The position numbers were made by a program, and so were the translations under genes. The notes under the pieces are model-generated. The model was given only the letters and a program-made list of their open reading frames with translations, searched no databases and was not told the origin of the DNA. 64,000 bases of DNA from CAYNNQ01 sp964398785 (lineage in GTDB: Bacteria > Desulfobacterota > Desulfovibrionia > Desulfovibrionales > Desulfonatronovibrionaceae). Numbering within the stretch: position 1 is the first letter of the stretch; the number at the start of each line of letters is the position of its first letter. Shown here piece after piece: positions 44,256 to 52,667 of this stretch. The stretch spans positions 1 through 64,000 of the forward strand of contig CAYNNQ010000007.1 of the NCBI GenBank assembly GCA_964398785.1, given 5' to 3'.

Positions 44256-46151
44256 ATGGATAAGGATGAGGCAAAAATATTGGACCGCATCGACAGCCCG
44301 GATGCCTTGACCCGTCTGGATTCCTCCGAAATGGAGGTTCTGGCCCGGGAAGTCCGGGATTTGATAATAGATGTGGTCTCCCGGAATGGAGGCCATCTGG
44401 CCCCTTCTCTGGGCTCGGTGGAGCTGACGCTTGCTCTGCTTAAGGTCTTTGATCCCAAGGAGGATCGGATTGTTTGGGATGTAGGGCATCAGGCATACGC
44501 CTACAAAATCCTTACCGGGCGCAAGCAGGATTTTTATTCCCTACGCCAGCTGGGCGGCATAAGCGGATTCCCCCGCCGGGAGGAAAGCCATTTTGATTCC
44601 TACGGGGTGGGGCATTCCAGTACTTCCATATCCGCCGGGTTAGGTATGGCTGTGGCCCGGGATATAATTGGGGACGACAGCCGGGTGGTTTCCGTGATTG
44701 GAGACGGTTCCATGACAGCTGGGCTGGCCTATGAAGGCCTGAACCAGGCCGGGGATTTGGACCGGGACCTGGTGGTGGTTCTAAATGATAATGAAATGTC
44801 CATATCCAAAAATGTTGGGGCATTATCTTCTTATCTGAGTCGCAAGCTTTCTTCCCGCTGGCTGGTCAAGCTGAAAAAGGATGTAGAGGCCTGGATGCGT
44901 CAGATACCGAGGATCGGGAATGAACTGGCGGAATACGCCCGACGCAGCGAGGATTCCTTTAAGAGCTTCTTTACCCCGGGTATGTTGTTCGAAGCATTTA
45001 AATTCAATTATATGGGGCCGATAGACGGACATAATGTAGACGGGCTTGTGGATGTCTTCGAACAGGTAAAAAATTTGCAGGGTCCGGTCCTGGTACATGT
45101 TTTGACCCGGAAGGGAAAAGGATATGCCCCGGCTGAAGAGAATCCCACCTATTTCCACGGAGTGGGCTGTTTTGAGCCTGAGACCGGCGTGAGTAAAAAG
45201 AAGGCCGGTTGCGATCTGCCGAGCTACAATAAGGTTTTTGGTAAGCAGATGTGCAGCATGGCGGAAACGAATGATAGACTGGTGGCCATTACCGCTGCCA
45301 TGCCCGAAGGGACGGGGTTAACCCAGTTCGAGGAAAACTTTCCGCAACGCTTTTTCGATGTGGGCATCTGTGAACAGCATGCCGTGACCTTTGCCGCTGG
45401 GATGGCTACTCGCGGTTTTCGCCCGGTCGTGGCTATTTATTCCACATTCTTGCAGCGGGCCTATGATCAGATTGTCCATGATGTCTGCCTGCAAAAGCTA
45501 CCAGTTACCTTCTGTCTGGATCGGGGGGGGCTGGTCGGAGAAGACGGCTCAACCCACCACGGGGCTTTTGATTTGTCTTATTTAAGGCACATTCCCCATA
45601 TCACCCTTATGGCCCCAGCGGATGAACACGAACTGCAAAGGATGCTTTTGACCTGTATGGAGGTGCAGGGGCCGGCCGCTGTGCGTTATCCCCGGGGCGT
45701 GGGGACCGGGGCAGAACTGTCCGCTAATCCGGAGCCAGTGCCTCTAGCAGAGGGAGAAATGCTTAATGAAGGAAAGGATATCCTTATAATCGGGATCGGC
45801 AGTCGCGTGTATCCCGCTCTAGAGGCGGCCTGGGAAATGGAGAAGTCAGGTGCCTCTGTGGCTGTGTTCAATGCCCGTTTTGTTAAACCTTTGCCGGAGA
45901 AACAGCTCCAAGACCTTTTCCAGCGTTTTGGAAAGATTGTAATTGCTGAGGAAAATGCATTACAGGGAGGTTTTGGGTCGGCTGTTCTGGAGTTTGCTGT
46001 AGATAGCGGCATTATGCGGGGGCAGGAGATAAAAAGAATCGGGATTGGGGACCGTTTTGTCCAGCACGGAAAACAAAAAGAATTGAGAGACGCGTGTAAC
46101 CTTAGCACCCAGGGTATACAGGAAGCGGTCTCTTATTTACTAGGAGTTTGA
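44256..46151 (+). CDS. dxs: 1-deoxy-D-xylulose-5-phosphate synthase
   Basis: 631 residues from the ATG at 44256; 14 upstream in-frame codons lack homology. Thiamine diphosphate enzyme: WDVGHQAYAYKILTGR, GHSSTSISAGLG, the ThDP-binding GDGSMTAGLAYEGLN...VLNDNEMSI, then the Pyr domain (FFDVGICEQHAVTFAAG) and C-terminal transketolase domain (GGFGSAVLEFA). It condenses pyruvate and glyceraldehyde phosphate to DXP, precursor of isoprenoids, thiamine and pyridoxal. The usual PH in the AYPHKILTGR motif is AY here. thiC starts 2 bases after its stop, in line with DXP use in thiamine synthesis. Confidence 0.96.
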   Translation: MDKDEAKILDRIDSPDALTRLDSSEMEVLAREVRDLIIDVVSRNGGHLAPSLGSVELTLALLKVFDPKEDRIVWDVGHQAYAYKILTGRKQDFYSLRQLGGISGFPRREESHFDSYGVGHSSTSISAGLGMAVARDIIGDDSRVVSVIGDGSMTAGLAYEGLNQAGDLDRDLVVVLNDNEMSISKNVGALSSYLSRKLSSRWLVKLKKDVEAWMRQIPRIGNELAEYARRSEDSFKSFFTPGMLFEAFKFNYMGPIDGHNVDGLVDVFEQVKNLQGPVLVHVLTRKGKGYAPAEENPTYFHGVGCFEPETGVSKKKAGCDLPSYNKVFGKQMCSMAETNDRLVAITAAMPEGTGLTQFEENFPQRFFDVGICEQHAVTFAAGMATRGFRPVVAIYSTFLQRAYDQIVHDVCLQKLPVTFCLDRGGLVGEDGSTHHGAFDLSYLRHIPHITLMAPADEHELQRMLLTCMEVQGPAAVRYPRGVGTGAELSANPEPVPLAEGEMLNEGKDILIIGIGSRVYPALEAAWEMEKSGASVAVFNARFVKPLPEKQLQDLFQRFGKIVIAEENALQGGFGSAVLEFAVDSGIMRGQEIKRIGIGDRFVQHGKQKELRDACNLSTQGIQEAVSYLLGV

Positions 46152-46152
46152 A

Positions 46153-47451
46153 TTGCTTAGTAAAAATAGCCTGTTGGCCGGGATATTGGACCGCTACGCG
46201 GAAACATTGGCTGGGGAAGAAGGTTTGGCAAAAGATACACTGTTCCAGGGGATACAGGAAGGTAGTATGGTTCTTTTGGCCAATGCCGTGCATGACAATG
46301 TCCGGCCCTGCCTTATCGGCCAGCCTTCGGCTGTGAAAGTAAATGCAAATATCGGGACTTCTCCCTTTATCAACGATCCGGATAGGGAACTGCACAAGGC
46401 GTCTGTGGCCGTGGAATCAGGTGCGCATACTTTTATGGATCTTTCCACTGCCGGGAACCTGGATGAGGTAAGGGATCGGATGTTGCGGGAGACAAATCGG
46501 CCTTTGGGCACTGTTCCCATTTATGCATTAGCACAGAGGTATATTGATTCCGGGGAAAGTCCGGCGAAAATGGATTCGGAAGAATTGTGGAGGGAGATCG
46601 AAAAACAGGGTGCCCAAGGGGTGGATTTCATGACGGTGCATTGCGGGGTAACCCGGCGGTCGGCTGATTTGCTTCGTAGTGAGCGGCGGATCATGGGGGC
46701 GGTTTCCCGTGGAGGGTCGTTGCTTATCCGCTGGATGGATGAGAACGGGCAGGAAAACCCTCTTTATTCCGAATTCGAACGGCTTTTGCAGATTGCCTCC
46801 AAGTATAATATCACCCTCAGCCTGGGCGATGGTATGCGTCCGGGAGCAGGCCGGGATGCCGGGGACAGCGCCCAATGGGAAGAGGTTGTTATCCTGGCTG
46901 AATTGGCTGCCCAGGCTCGTGAATCCGGTGTACAGGTAATGATAGAAGGACCCGGGCATGTCCCCTTGAACCAGGTCCCGGCTCAGATCCAGGGGATAAA
47001 AACTTTATGCGGGAATGCTCCCTTGTATGTACTGGGACCGCTTACCACTGATATTGCCCCTGGATACGATCATATAACTGGTGCGGTGGGGGGAGCCGTG
47101 GCAGCCATGCACGGAGCGGATTTTTTGTGTTACCTGACTCCGGCCGAGCACTTGACTCTGCCTGATGTGGAAGATGTGCGTGAGGGAGTGATAGCTTCCC
47201 GGCTGGCCGCGCATAGTGCGGAAGTAGCCTTGGGGAGGGAAAGAGCGCAAAAAATGAACAATGCGATGTCCCGGGCTCGCGGGGAATTGGATTGGGAGAA
47301 GATGGGATCTCTCGCCCTGGACCCCAAGAGGGTGGACGAGAGACGCAAGGATTTTGCCGGGAAAAAAGAGTGCGCGATGTGCGGGGAGTTTTGCGCTGTA
47401 AAGCTATTGACCGGCGGTTCCGGAAAAGCCAACCATTCAGGGGCCGAATAG
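46153..47451 (+). CDS. thiC: Phosphomethylpyrimidine synthase, short ThiC type
   Basis: 432 residues from a TTG start preceded by AGGAG 8 bases upstream. ThiC barrel: VNANIGTSPF, MDLSTAGNLDEVR, VDFMTVHCGVTRR, SLGDGMRPGAGRDA, IEGPGHVPLNQV and ADFLCYLTPAEHL. The C-terminal [4Fe-4S] motif is C407-x2-C410-x3-C414 (CAMCGEFC), so a radical SAM enzyme making HMP phosphate from AIR. It lacks the long N-terminal domain of E. coli ThiC, as usual in anaerobes and archaea. The anaerobic B12-pathway paralogue BzaF is the main alternative. Coupling with dxs favours ThiC. I found no TPP riboswitch before it or before dxs. Confidence 0.92.
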   Translation: MLSKNSLLAGILDRYAETLAGEEGLAKDTLFQGIQEGSMVLLANAVHDNVRPCLIGQPSAVKVNANIGTSPFINDPDRELHKASVAVESGAHTFMDLSTAGNLDEVRDRMLRETNRPLGTVPIYALAQRYIDSGESPAKMDSEELWREIEKQGAQGVDFMTVHCGVTRRSADLLRSERRIMGAVSRGGSLLIRWMDENGQENPLYSEFERLLQIASKYNITLSLGDGMRPGAGRDAGDSAQWEEVVILAELAAQARESGVQVMIEGPGHVPLNQVPAQIQGIKTLCGNAPLYVLGPLTTDIAPGYDHITGAVGGAVAAMHGADFLCYLTPAEHLTLPDVEDVREGVIASRLAAHSAEVALGRERAQKMNNAMSRARGELDWEKMGSLALDPKRVDERRKDFAGKKECAMCGEFCAVKLLTGGSGKANHSGAE

Positions 47452-47499
47452 GGTTTTGGATAAATCCACGCGCAGTATTGGGGGAAAAACAGAGTTGCC

Positions 47500-47955
47500 G
47501 TGAAGTCCGCTGAATGGGTGCATATGGTGGAGCTGGACTTTAACCGGGTAGGGGAACTGGTTGCCCTGGAAAACGAGATCTTTTCCCTTCCCTGGGGAGT
47601 AAAGGAATACATGACCTTTTTCCTCCAGGATTGCTCCCTGGGTTTTGGGGCCCAGAAAGGGTCTGCCCTGGTGGGGTTTATTACCTGTTTCAGTCCTCCG
47701 GGGGAGCTGCATATACTGAATGTGGCCGTTAAAAAAGAGCAGAGAAGACAGAAAATAGGCTCGTTTCTTATACAGACAGCATTTTCCCGTTTTAGGGAAA
47801 TGCAGGGTAAGGGGTCGGTCTTTCTGGAAGTAAGACCTTCGAATGGAAAGGCGGTGGCCCTTTATCAGTCTTTTGGGTTTTACCGGATTGCCATCCGGGA
47901 AAAGTATTACGCAGATAATAATGAAGATGCGTGGGTCATGCGCCTGGATCTTTGA
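47500..47955 (+). CDS. rimI: GNAT acetyltransferase, RimI-like
   Basis: 151 residues from GTG 47500; ATG 47524 is a possible alternative start. GNAT fold with the acetyl-CoA loop in LNVAVKKEQRRQKIGSFLI and the RimI-type EVRPSNGKAVALYQSFGF. The family acetylates the N terminus of ribosomal protein S18 or related targets. It is 48 bases after thiC. The cupin gene converges on it 22 bases away. Confidence 0.88.
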   Translation: MKSAEWVHMVELDFNRVGELVALENEIFSLPWGVKEYMTFFLQDCSLGFGAQKGSALVGFITCFSPPGELHILNVAVKKEQRRQKIGSFLIQTAFSRFREMQGKGSVFLEVRPSNGKAVALYQSFGFYRIAIREKYYADNNEDAWVMRLDL

Positions 47956-47977
47956 GCCTTTTTTCCAATCGGTTGCC

Positions 47978-48490
47978 TTAAGGACGTATGCAGTAATTGC
48001 GTATAAGTCTCCGGTGTTCGGGAAATTTCTGGGATAGATCTTTTCGACTGCCCAGTTCGAAATCCGAGTAGTCAAATCCGGGGGAAACGAAGCAGGTTAC
48101 TAGGCTATATCCTTCGTTCTCCGCGGCCGGGCAGGCGGCAAACCAGGTCTGCCCTGGAATGCGGATGGTAAATGACTGAGTATTTTCCGGACACGGGCCT
48201 AAGTAGTAATTATTTAATTCGCATTCCCCGGACAGGGTAAAAATGCGCAGCGGGTCTCCGATGCAATAATTCCATATTTCGTCGTTGGGTATCCTGTGCA
48301 GGGCGGAGAATTCCTCGTTAGGCAAAAGATAATAGATTCCGGAGTAAAACGGTCTGTCCCCGGAAAAACCGGGAGCTGGTGCTCCGCCGAAAGTGCGCGT
48401 GGAACAGTATATGCGCCGGTAGTATCCACCTTCCGGATGAGGGGATAACCCTAATTTTTTTATCCAGTAATCTGCGGTTTGTTTTTCCAT
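47978..48490 (-). CDS. Cupin_5 (DUF985) family protein
   Basis: 170 residues. Typical opening TADYWIKKLGLSPHPEGGYYRRIYCS, then a double-stranded beta-helix with FYSGIYYLL, HRIPNDEIWNYCIGDPL and closing SLVTCFVSPGFDYSDFEL. Members are compact cupins without settled function. It is transcribed convergently to rimI and divergently to the Mth938-like gene at 48582. Confidence 0.88.
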   Translation of the reverse strand: MEKQTADYWIKKLGLSPHPEGGYYRRIYCSTRTFGGAPAPGFSGDRPFYSGIYYLLPNEEFSALHRIPNDEIWNYCIGDPLRIFTLSGECELNNYYLGPCPENTQSFTIRIPGQTWFAACPAAENEGYSLVTCFVSPGFDYSDFELGSRKDLSQKFPEHRRLIRNYCIRP

Positions 48491-48581
48491 ATCCCTCGGA
48501 TATAATTTTCGATCAGGGAATGCAAGAGGGCATCAAGGTAAAATTTGGGGACAGGCAGGTTAAAAGGAGGAAGAGCACAAC

Positions 48582-48926
48582 ATGTTTATCCAGGGATATT
48601 CTTTTGGGAGTATGCAGGTGCAGGGCAAGAAATACAACGAGGATTTGAAGATCATAGATGGGGAGGTCGCCCCTGCTTGGTTTAGGGGGGCGGGCCACAA
48701 GGTTGCCTTGTCCGATGTCCGGGATATCCTCAAAGCCTCCCCGGATGTGGTGGTTTTTGGTCAGGGTAAACCCGGCCTGATGAAGGTCCTTCCGGAGGTA
48801 TGGGAGGAATTTGAGTCCCAGGGAATCAAGGTCGAGGAGATGCCCACGTCAGAGGCTGTAGAGCGTTTTAATGGGCTGTACGAGGCGGGGAAAAAGGTTG
48901 CAGCTGGATTTCATCTGACCTGTTGA
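48582..48926 (+). CDS. Mth938-like (DUF498) domain protein
   Basis: 114 residues with an AAGGAGGAAGAGC ribosome site. The pattern FGSMQVQGKKYNEDL, PAWFRGAGHKV, VVVFGQGKPGLMKV and EAVERFNGLYEAGKKVAAGFHLTC matches the Mth938/AAMDC fold, related to NDUFAF3. Biochemical role is unknown for bacterial members. It is followed by a short hairpin (CGCGA/TCGCG near 48945-48959) and the hairpin repeat element. Confidence 0.88.
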   Translation: MFIQGYSFGSMQVQGKKYNEDLKIIDGEVAPAWFRGAGHKVALSDVRDILKASPDVVVFGQGKPGLMKVLPEVWEEFESQGIKVEEMPTSEAVERFNGLYEAGKKVAAGFHLTC

Positions 48927-48997
48927 GGTTTTCCTTATAATCGCGAAAACCCTCGCGGTTAAATCGGAAAAGGGCCCCGGATGGAAATTATTGGGTC

Positions 48998-49290
48998 CTC
49001 AGTTTGATATGGATTTTTCTCCGCCTGATCTTTTTTGATGCCAAACTATCGGCGCGGTGTTTTATAGGCCCCGCCAAAGGGGAATGCTTGCCCCCTCCGG
49101 ACTCTTGTTCTTGGGGGGGGGAGAAATTTTTTTGCTGCATTCATGTTGGTACTGTTGTCTGTCTGCATTAAGAGTTTATTCCCGGTCCGGTTTCTCCCTT
49201 TTGGCGGGGCCAAGAAAACTCGAGGGCCTCTCCTTAAAAGCATCCAAAAAGATCAGGTGGAAAAAATATAAAAAATCCGCACGCTGTTTC
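48998..49290 (+). repeat. Long-hairpin repeat element, copy 2 (with insertion in the loop)
   Basis: The left arm runs ATGGATTTTTCTCCGCCTGA, TCTTTTTTGATGCC, then GTTTTATAGGCCCCGCC. The right arm is GGCGGGGCCAAGAAAAC, GGGCCTCTCC, GCATCCAAAAAGATCAGG and AAAAATATAAAAAATCC. Reversed, the right arm matches the left over some 60 positions with mismatches, so the whole can fold into one long hairpin. The loop holds about 100 extra bases relative to copy 3, including the 39 bp repeat. No open frame of interest. Confidence 0.7.
49131..49169 (-). repeat. 39 bp dispersed repeat, minus-strand copy
   Basis: Reverse complement of the copy at 9280-9318 with three differences by eye. It is in the loop of hairpin element copy 2, in DNA that copy 3 lacks, so it probably arrived as an insertion. 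Confidence 0.7.
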
Positions 49291-49334
49291 GGAGGGTCAA
49301 ATCATTTTAATTCCTCCGAACAATGGGGGAGTGG

Positions 49335-50441
49335 TTACCATTCTCCGATTGCCCGGGAATAAATTCCCAGGGTTTTCTGGAGGAAATTTTCGCTACTGAG
49401 TTCAGACATCCGTTTTTGTTCCTTTGCAAGTATATCCTGACGTCTTTCCTTGTCATGGAGCTGACGAATTTTCTCTCGCAAGAGTTCCGGTTCCCCAGGA
49501 GGGAAGAGTGCTTCCTGCGGGAGAAGTTCCGGGAGGACTCCGACCCTGGTGGAAACAAGCGGTATGTTGCAGGCCATTATTTCCATGCCGCCCCGAGCTA
49601 TTGCCTCTGACCACTGCGAATTTATTATCCCCAAGTCCAAAGCGGATATGTAGTCGGCCACGTTGGGCACCTTGCCGCTAATATGGCATATATTCTCTAA
49701 GCCGTTGTCCTTTATCCATCCATGGACGGTATTTTCCGAGATGGCTGAGCTGAAGCCTATAAGCAATAGCCGGATGTCTGTGCATTGTTCCTTGTGGTAA
49801 AGGGCCCCCACAGCTTCTATAAGCTCTTTTTGTCCCTTGACCGTATCCAGTCTTCCGAGCAGTCCTAGAAGGAAATGTCCCGGCGCGACACCGAGTTTTT
49901 CCCGGATTTTTTCCCGGTTACACGCAGGGTGAAAATTTTGGAGATCCACACCTCCGTAGACCAGATGCAATTTTTCCTTTTTCAGGCCGAAATTTTGGTG
50001 GAAATGTTCGCGTATTCGGGAATTGGTGGTTATTATCGCTTGGCATAAATGCTTGTGCAGGATGCGGTTTGCTAGGTTGTTTTTGGGCAGTCTCTGATCT
50101 CCACGGGTGCGTATCAGTGCAAATTTTGTCTTTCCCCGTTGGAGAAGGGGCCAGAGAAAAAAGGATTCCCCGCGGTGGCAGTTTACAATATGGGGCTTGA
50201 ATTCTCTTACTATTTTTTGCAGTTCAGCAAGCAAAAAGATGAATCTAAATGGGTTTTTTGTGTTCAGCGGCAATCCGCGCACGGGCAGGCCCCATTCCCG
50301 AGCCTTCTCCATGGGGGGCGTGTTGGGCAGGGCCAGGATGAGTACCGGATGGCCTTTTTCCTGCAATAGTTTTCCCAGGGATAGGGCATACCAAGCGGTG
50401 GCGTTGAACCAGCGTACATTTATAATTTGTATGGAACGCAT
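49335..50441 (-). CDS. Glycosyltransferase family 4
   Basis: 368 residues from the ATG at 50439-50441. GT-B fold: an N-terminal acceptor domain (NVRWFNATAWYALSLGKLL, PHIVNCHRGE) and a C-terminal donor domain with LLGLLGRLDTVKGQKELIEA and the EX7E region (SEAIARGGMEIMACNIPLVSTRVG). Likely builds LPS core or another surface glycan given the neighbouring sugar genes. Its start codon abuts that of the divergent gene at 50442. The frame is open further upstream only with a TTG. Confidence 0.9.
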   Translation of the reverse strand: MRSIQIINVRWFNATAWYALSLGKLLQEKGHPVLILALPNTPPMEKAREWGLPVRGLPLNTKNPFRFIFLLAELQKIVREFKPHIVNCHRGESFFLWPLLQRGKTKFALIRTRGDQRLPKNNLANRILHKHLCQAIITTNSRIREHFHQNFGLKKEKLHLVYGGVDLQNFHPACNREKIREKLGVAPGHFLLGLLGRLDTVKGQKELIEAVGALYHKEQCTDIRLLLIGFSSAISENTVHGWIKDNGLENICHISGKVPNVADYISALDLGIINSQWSEAIARGGMEIMACNIPLVSTRVGVLPELLPQEALFPPGEPELLREKIRQLHDKERRQDILAKEQKRMSELSSENFLQKTLGIYSRAIGEW

Positions 50442-51254
50442 ATGCTGATTTCTGTAATAATTCCCTTTTATAACCGGGAATGGAGTCTGTCCCGGGCCGT
50501 GGATTCTGTCCTGGGACAATCCTGGTCCGATTTGGAGCTTTTACTTGTGGACGACGGGTCTACGGATCGCAGCTGCGAAGTGGGCTTAAGCTATAATGAT
50601 AAGCGGATTAGATATTTTTATCAACACCATAAAGGGGTCTCATGTGCAAGGAATTTGGGATTGAAACATTGCAGAGGAGACTATGTCGCCCTTTTGGATT
50701 CAGACGATTGGTGGCTTCCGGAGAAACTCACCCGGCAGGTGGGGTTTATGCGCGAGACCGGGATGAAAATATCTCAGACCGAGGAAATATGGGTGCGTAA
50801 CGGGCAAAGGGTTAATCCGGCAGTAAAACATGCCAAGCCGGCGGGATGGATATTTGGACCTTCCCTGGAATTATGCCTGGTAAGCCCTTCATGTGCCCTG
50901 TTTGAATATGGCATTATCCGGGAAATAGGGTGTTTTCGCGAGGATTTGCCCGCCTGCGAGGATTATGAGTTCTGGTTGCGTGTAGGGGCCAGATATCCGG
51001 TGGGATTACTGCCCTCGTCGCTGGTGGTAAAAACCGGGGGGCATCGGGACCAACTTTCAAATAGTATAATCGGGCTGGATCTGTATCGTGTTTATGCCTT
51101 GCTCGGTCTTTTGCCCGGGAATCTCCTTCCAGATCAGAGAAAAAAGCTTGTGCGGACTTTAAGACGAAAAGCCGAAATTTATGCTGCTGGTTGCTTGAAA
51201 CGGGACAAGCCGGAAGAGGCCCGCCGGGTAATGGAAATGGTGCGCAGGATTTAA
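50442..51254 (+). CDS. Glycosyltransferase family 2
   Basis: 270 residues. GT-A fold opening LISVIIPFYNREWSLSRAVD, with LLVDDGSTD, GVSCARNLGL and the metal-binding LDSDDWW; acceptor region ACEDYEFWLR. Probably adds a sugar to LPS core or O-antigen. The fold starts at residue 1, so ATG 50442 is well supported; it abuts the divergent start codon. The spacer after it carries hairpin element copy 3 with the nested MITE. Confidence 0.92.
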   Translation: MLISVIIPFYNREWSLSRAVDSVLGQSWSDLELLLVDDGSTDRSCEVGLSYNDKRIRYFYQHHKGVSCARNLGLKHCRGDYVALLDSDDWWLPEKLTRQVGFMRETGMKISQTEEIWVRNGQRVNPAVKHAKPAGWIFGPSLELCLVSPSCALFEYGIIREIGCFREDLPACEDYEFWLRVGARYPVGLLPSSLVVKTGGHRDQLSNSIIGLDLYRVYALLGLLPGNLLPDQRKKLVRTLRRKAEIYAAGCLKRDKPEEARRVMEMVRRI

Positions 51255-51269
51255 CTCTCTCCTAAATTC

Positions 51270-51615
51270 GGGGTCTTAGACGTTTGATATGGATTTTCTC
51301 CTTTTGATCTTTTTTGATCTCAAACTACCGGCCCGGTATTTTCTAGGCCTCGCCAAAGGGGGATGCTTGCCCTCTTCCCGCACCCAGAGCCCTATTTGGG
51401 TGCGGGGGTCAAGAAAACGCGCGGGCCTCTCTATTAAACGCATCCAAAAAGATCAAAAGAAGAGCCTGCAAAAAATATATTTTTGCAGGCAGTGTTAAGT
51501 TTTAAGTGAAATCATATAGTTGCAATGTTTTATCTGTGCGGTTGAGTCCAGCATTCGACTTTTTGCGGTTGCCTCATCAAAAGGAGAAAATATAAAAAAT
51601 CCACATGCTGTGTCC
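51270..51615 (+). repeat. Long-hairpin repeat element, copy 3, split by MITE copy D
   Basis: Left arm: GGTCTTAGACG, TTTGATATGGATTTTCTCC, TTTTGATCTTTTTTGATC, ACCGGCCCGGTATTTTCTAG. The tip contains a perfect 10 bp stem (CCCGCACCCA 51377-51386 with 51397-51406). Right arm: TCAAGAAAACGCGCGGGCCT, GCATCCAAAAAGATCAAAAG. After the inserted MITE it resumes with AGGAGAAAATATAAAAAATC and CACATGCTGTG, as in copies 2 and 4. Confidence 0.72.
51459..51575 (+). repeat. MITE-like element, copy D, with target-site duplication
   Basis: 117 bp starting GAAGAGCCTGCAAAAAA and ending TTTTTGCGGTTGCCTC. ATCAAAAG stands directly on each side (51452-51459 and 51576-51583), a 7-8 bp duplication depending on how the boundary G is counted. 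The first hairpin is perfect (GCCTGCAAAAA with TTTTTGCAGGC). It has inserted into hairpin element copy 3, so this copy is younger than its host. Confidence 0.88.
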
Positions 51616-51628
51616 AGCCAATACATTT

Positions 51629-52666
51629 TCAGTCCAATCTATCTGCTATTTTCGCATAGACTATTTCCGGAGATATGTACTCCATGCAGGCATATGCATG
51701 GGGGCACTTTATTCTTCCGTGTAAAGTACACGGGCTACACGAAAGACCCTGATGGATGACCGCATCTTTCTCGCCGCTGGGATAAAAACCCCACTCCTTG
51801 CTGGTGGGGCCGAAAAGGGCAGTTACAGGGATTCCCAAAGCTGTTCCCAAATGCATGGGGCCGGAGTCCGAGGTTGTCAGGTGACTGCTTAGGGCTATAA
51901 GGGCACAAGTCTCCCTAAGGGTGGTTGTATTGGTCAAATCATGGGGATGGCCAGGGGCAAGTGGGTGATTGTCCTGTCCCACAATCAACCAGGGAAGATT
52001 GTTTTTTTCCAGGATTTGCAAGAATTGATTCCATTTTTGGCGGGACCAAGTTTTAGCCGGATGCGTGGCATAGGGATGGATACACACAAAGGGTTTTCGC
52101 CCCAGGACATCCTCTTGCCTTTTCCGGGCCTTTTGCAGTTCGTTTTCCTTTAAAAATATGCAAGGTCTTAATTCCCCCTCCGGAGGAGGATCTGCCAGGG
52201 CCGAGAAATAGCGTTGCGGTACATTTGTGGAACGGAGGGCCTTGCCGGATATGGGGTCCTTAAAGACTTTATATAATCGGCGCCGAAGATTCATCTTGGG
52301 ATAAGAAAAGCAGGGGGCGGGCCAGGTCCTTTTTAGTATCCAGGAGCGCAGGGTCCCGTGCAGGTCCAGAAGGTGGTATCCTTCAAATTCCGAGGCCAGT
52401 TCTTTGCAAACATTTCTCCAGGGCCGGTTTCTTAAATCTTTTTTGCAAATCCCTTTTATTGTTTTTATATGTGGATTGTTTTCCAAAAGTGGGGCAAATT
52501 CGTGTCTGGTGACCACGCTTATGTCCAGCCCGGCATTGTGTAAGTATTTGAGCACTCCCGTGGCCAGAACCACATCGCCCAGGGAACTCATCCGGAAGGC
52601 CAACAGCTTTTCCGGGTAAGGGGAGTGGTCTTTTTTTGCCTTTAATATGGTTCTTGCTGGGGACAT
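51629..52666 (-). CDS. Glycosyltransferase family 9 (heptosyltransferase-like)
   Basis: 345 residues. GT9 features: MSSLGDVVLATGVLKYL near the N terminus, KTWSRQKWNQFLQIL, and HLTTSDSGPMHLGTALGIPVTALFGPTS toward the C terminus. The family transfers heptose from ADP-heptose to LPS inner core, which fits gmhB in the same operon. A stretch of about 23 residues precedes the domain; an inner Met (FRMSSLGD) could be the true start. It follows the GT4 gene by one base. Confidence 0.92.
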   Translation of the reverse strand: MSPARTILKAKKDHSPYPEKLLAFRMSSLGDVVLATGVLKYLHNAGLDISVVTRHEFAPLLENNPHIKTIKGICKKDLRNRPWRNVCKELASEFEGYHLLDLHGTLRSWILKRTWPAPCFSYPKMNLRRRLYKVFKDPISGKALRSTNVPQRYFSALADPPPEGELRPCIFLKENELQKARKRQEDVLGRKPFVCIHPYATHPAKTWSRQKWNQFLQILEKNNLPWLIVGQDNHPLAPGHPHDLTNTTTLRETCALIALSSHLTTSDSGPMHLGTALGIPVTALFGPTSKEWGFYPSGEKDAVIHQGLSCSPCTLHGRIKCPHAYACMEYISPEIVYAKIADRLD

Positions 52667-52667
52667 T

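Larger units (their letters stand above)
51255..51628. other. Non-coding spacer made of two nested repeat elements
   Basis: 374 bases between the GT2 gene and the 3' end of the GT9 gene. Hairpin element copy 3 fills 51270-51615 and is interrupted at 51459-51575 by MITE copy D. Almost nothing of the spacer is unique sequence. Confidence 0.75.

Noticed and set aside
46100..46152. TPP riboswitch before thiC
   Set aside because: Only one base separates dxs and thiC, and the space before dxs (44141-44255) holds a terminator but no TPP aptamer motif (CUGAGA, ACCUGA).
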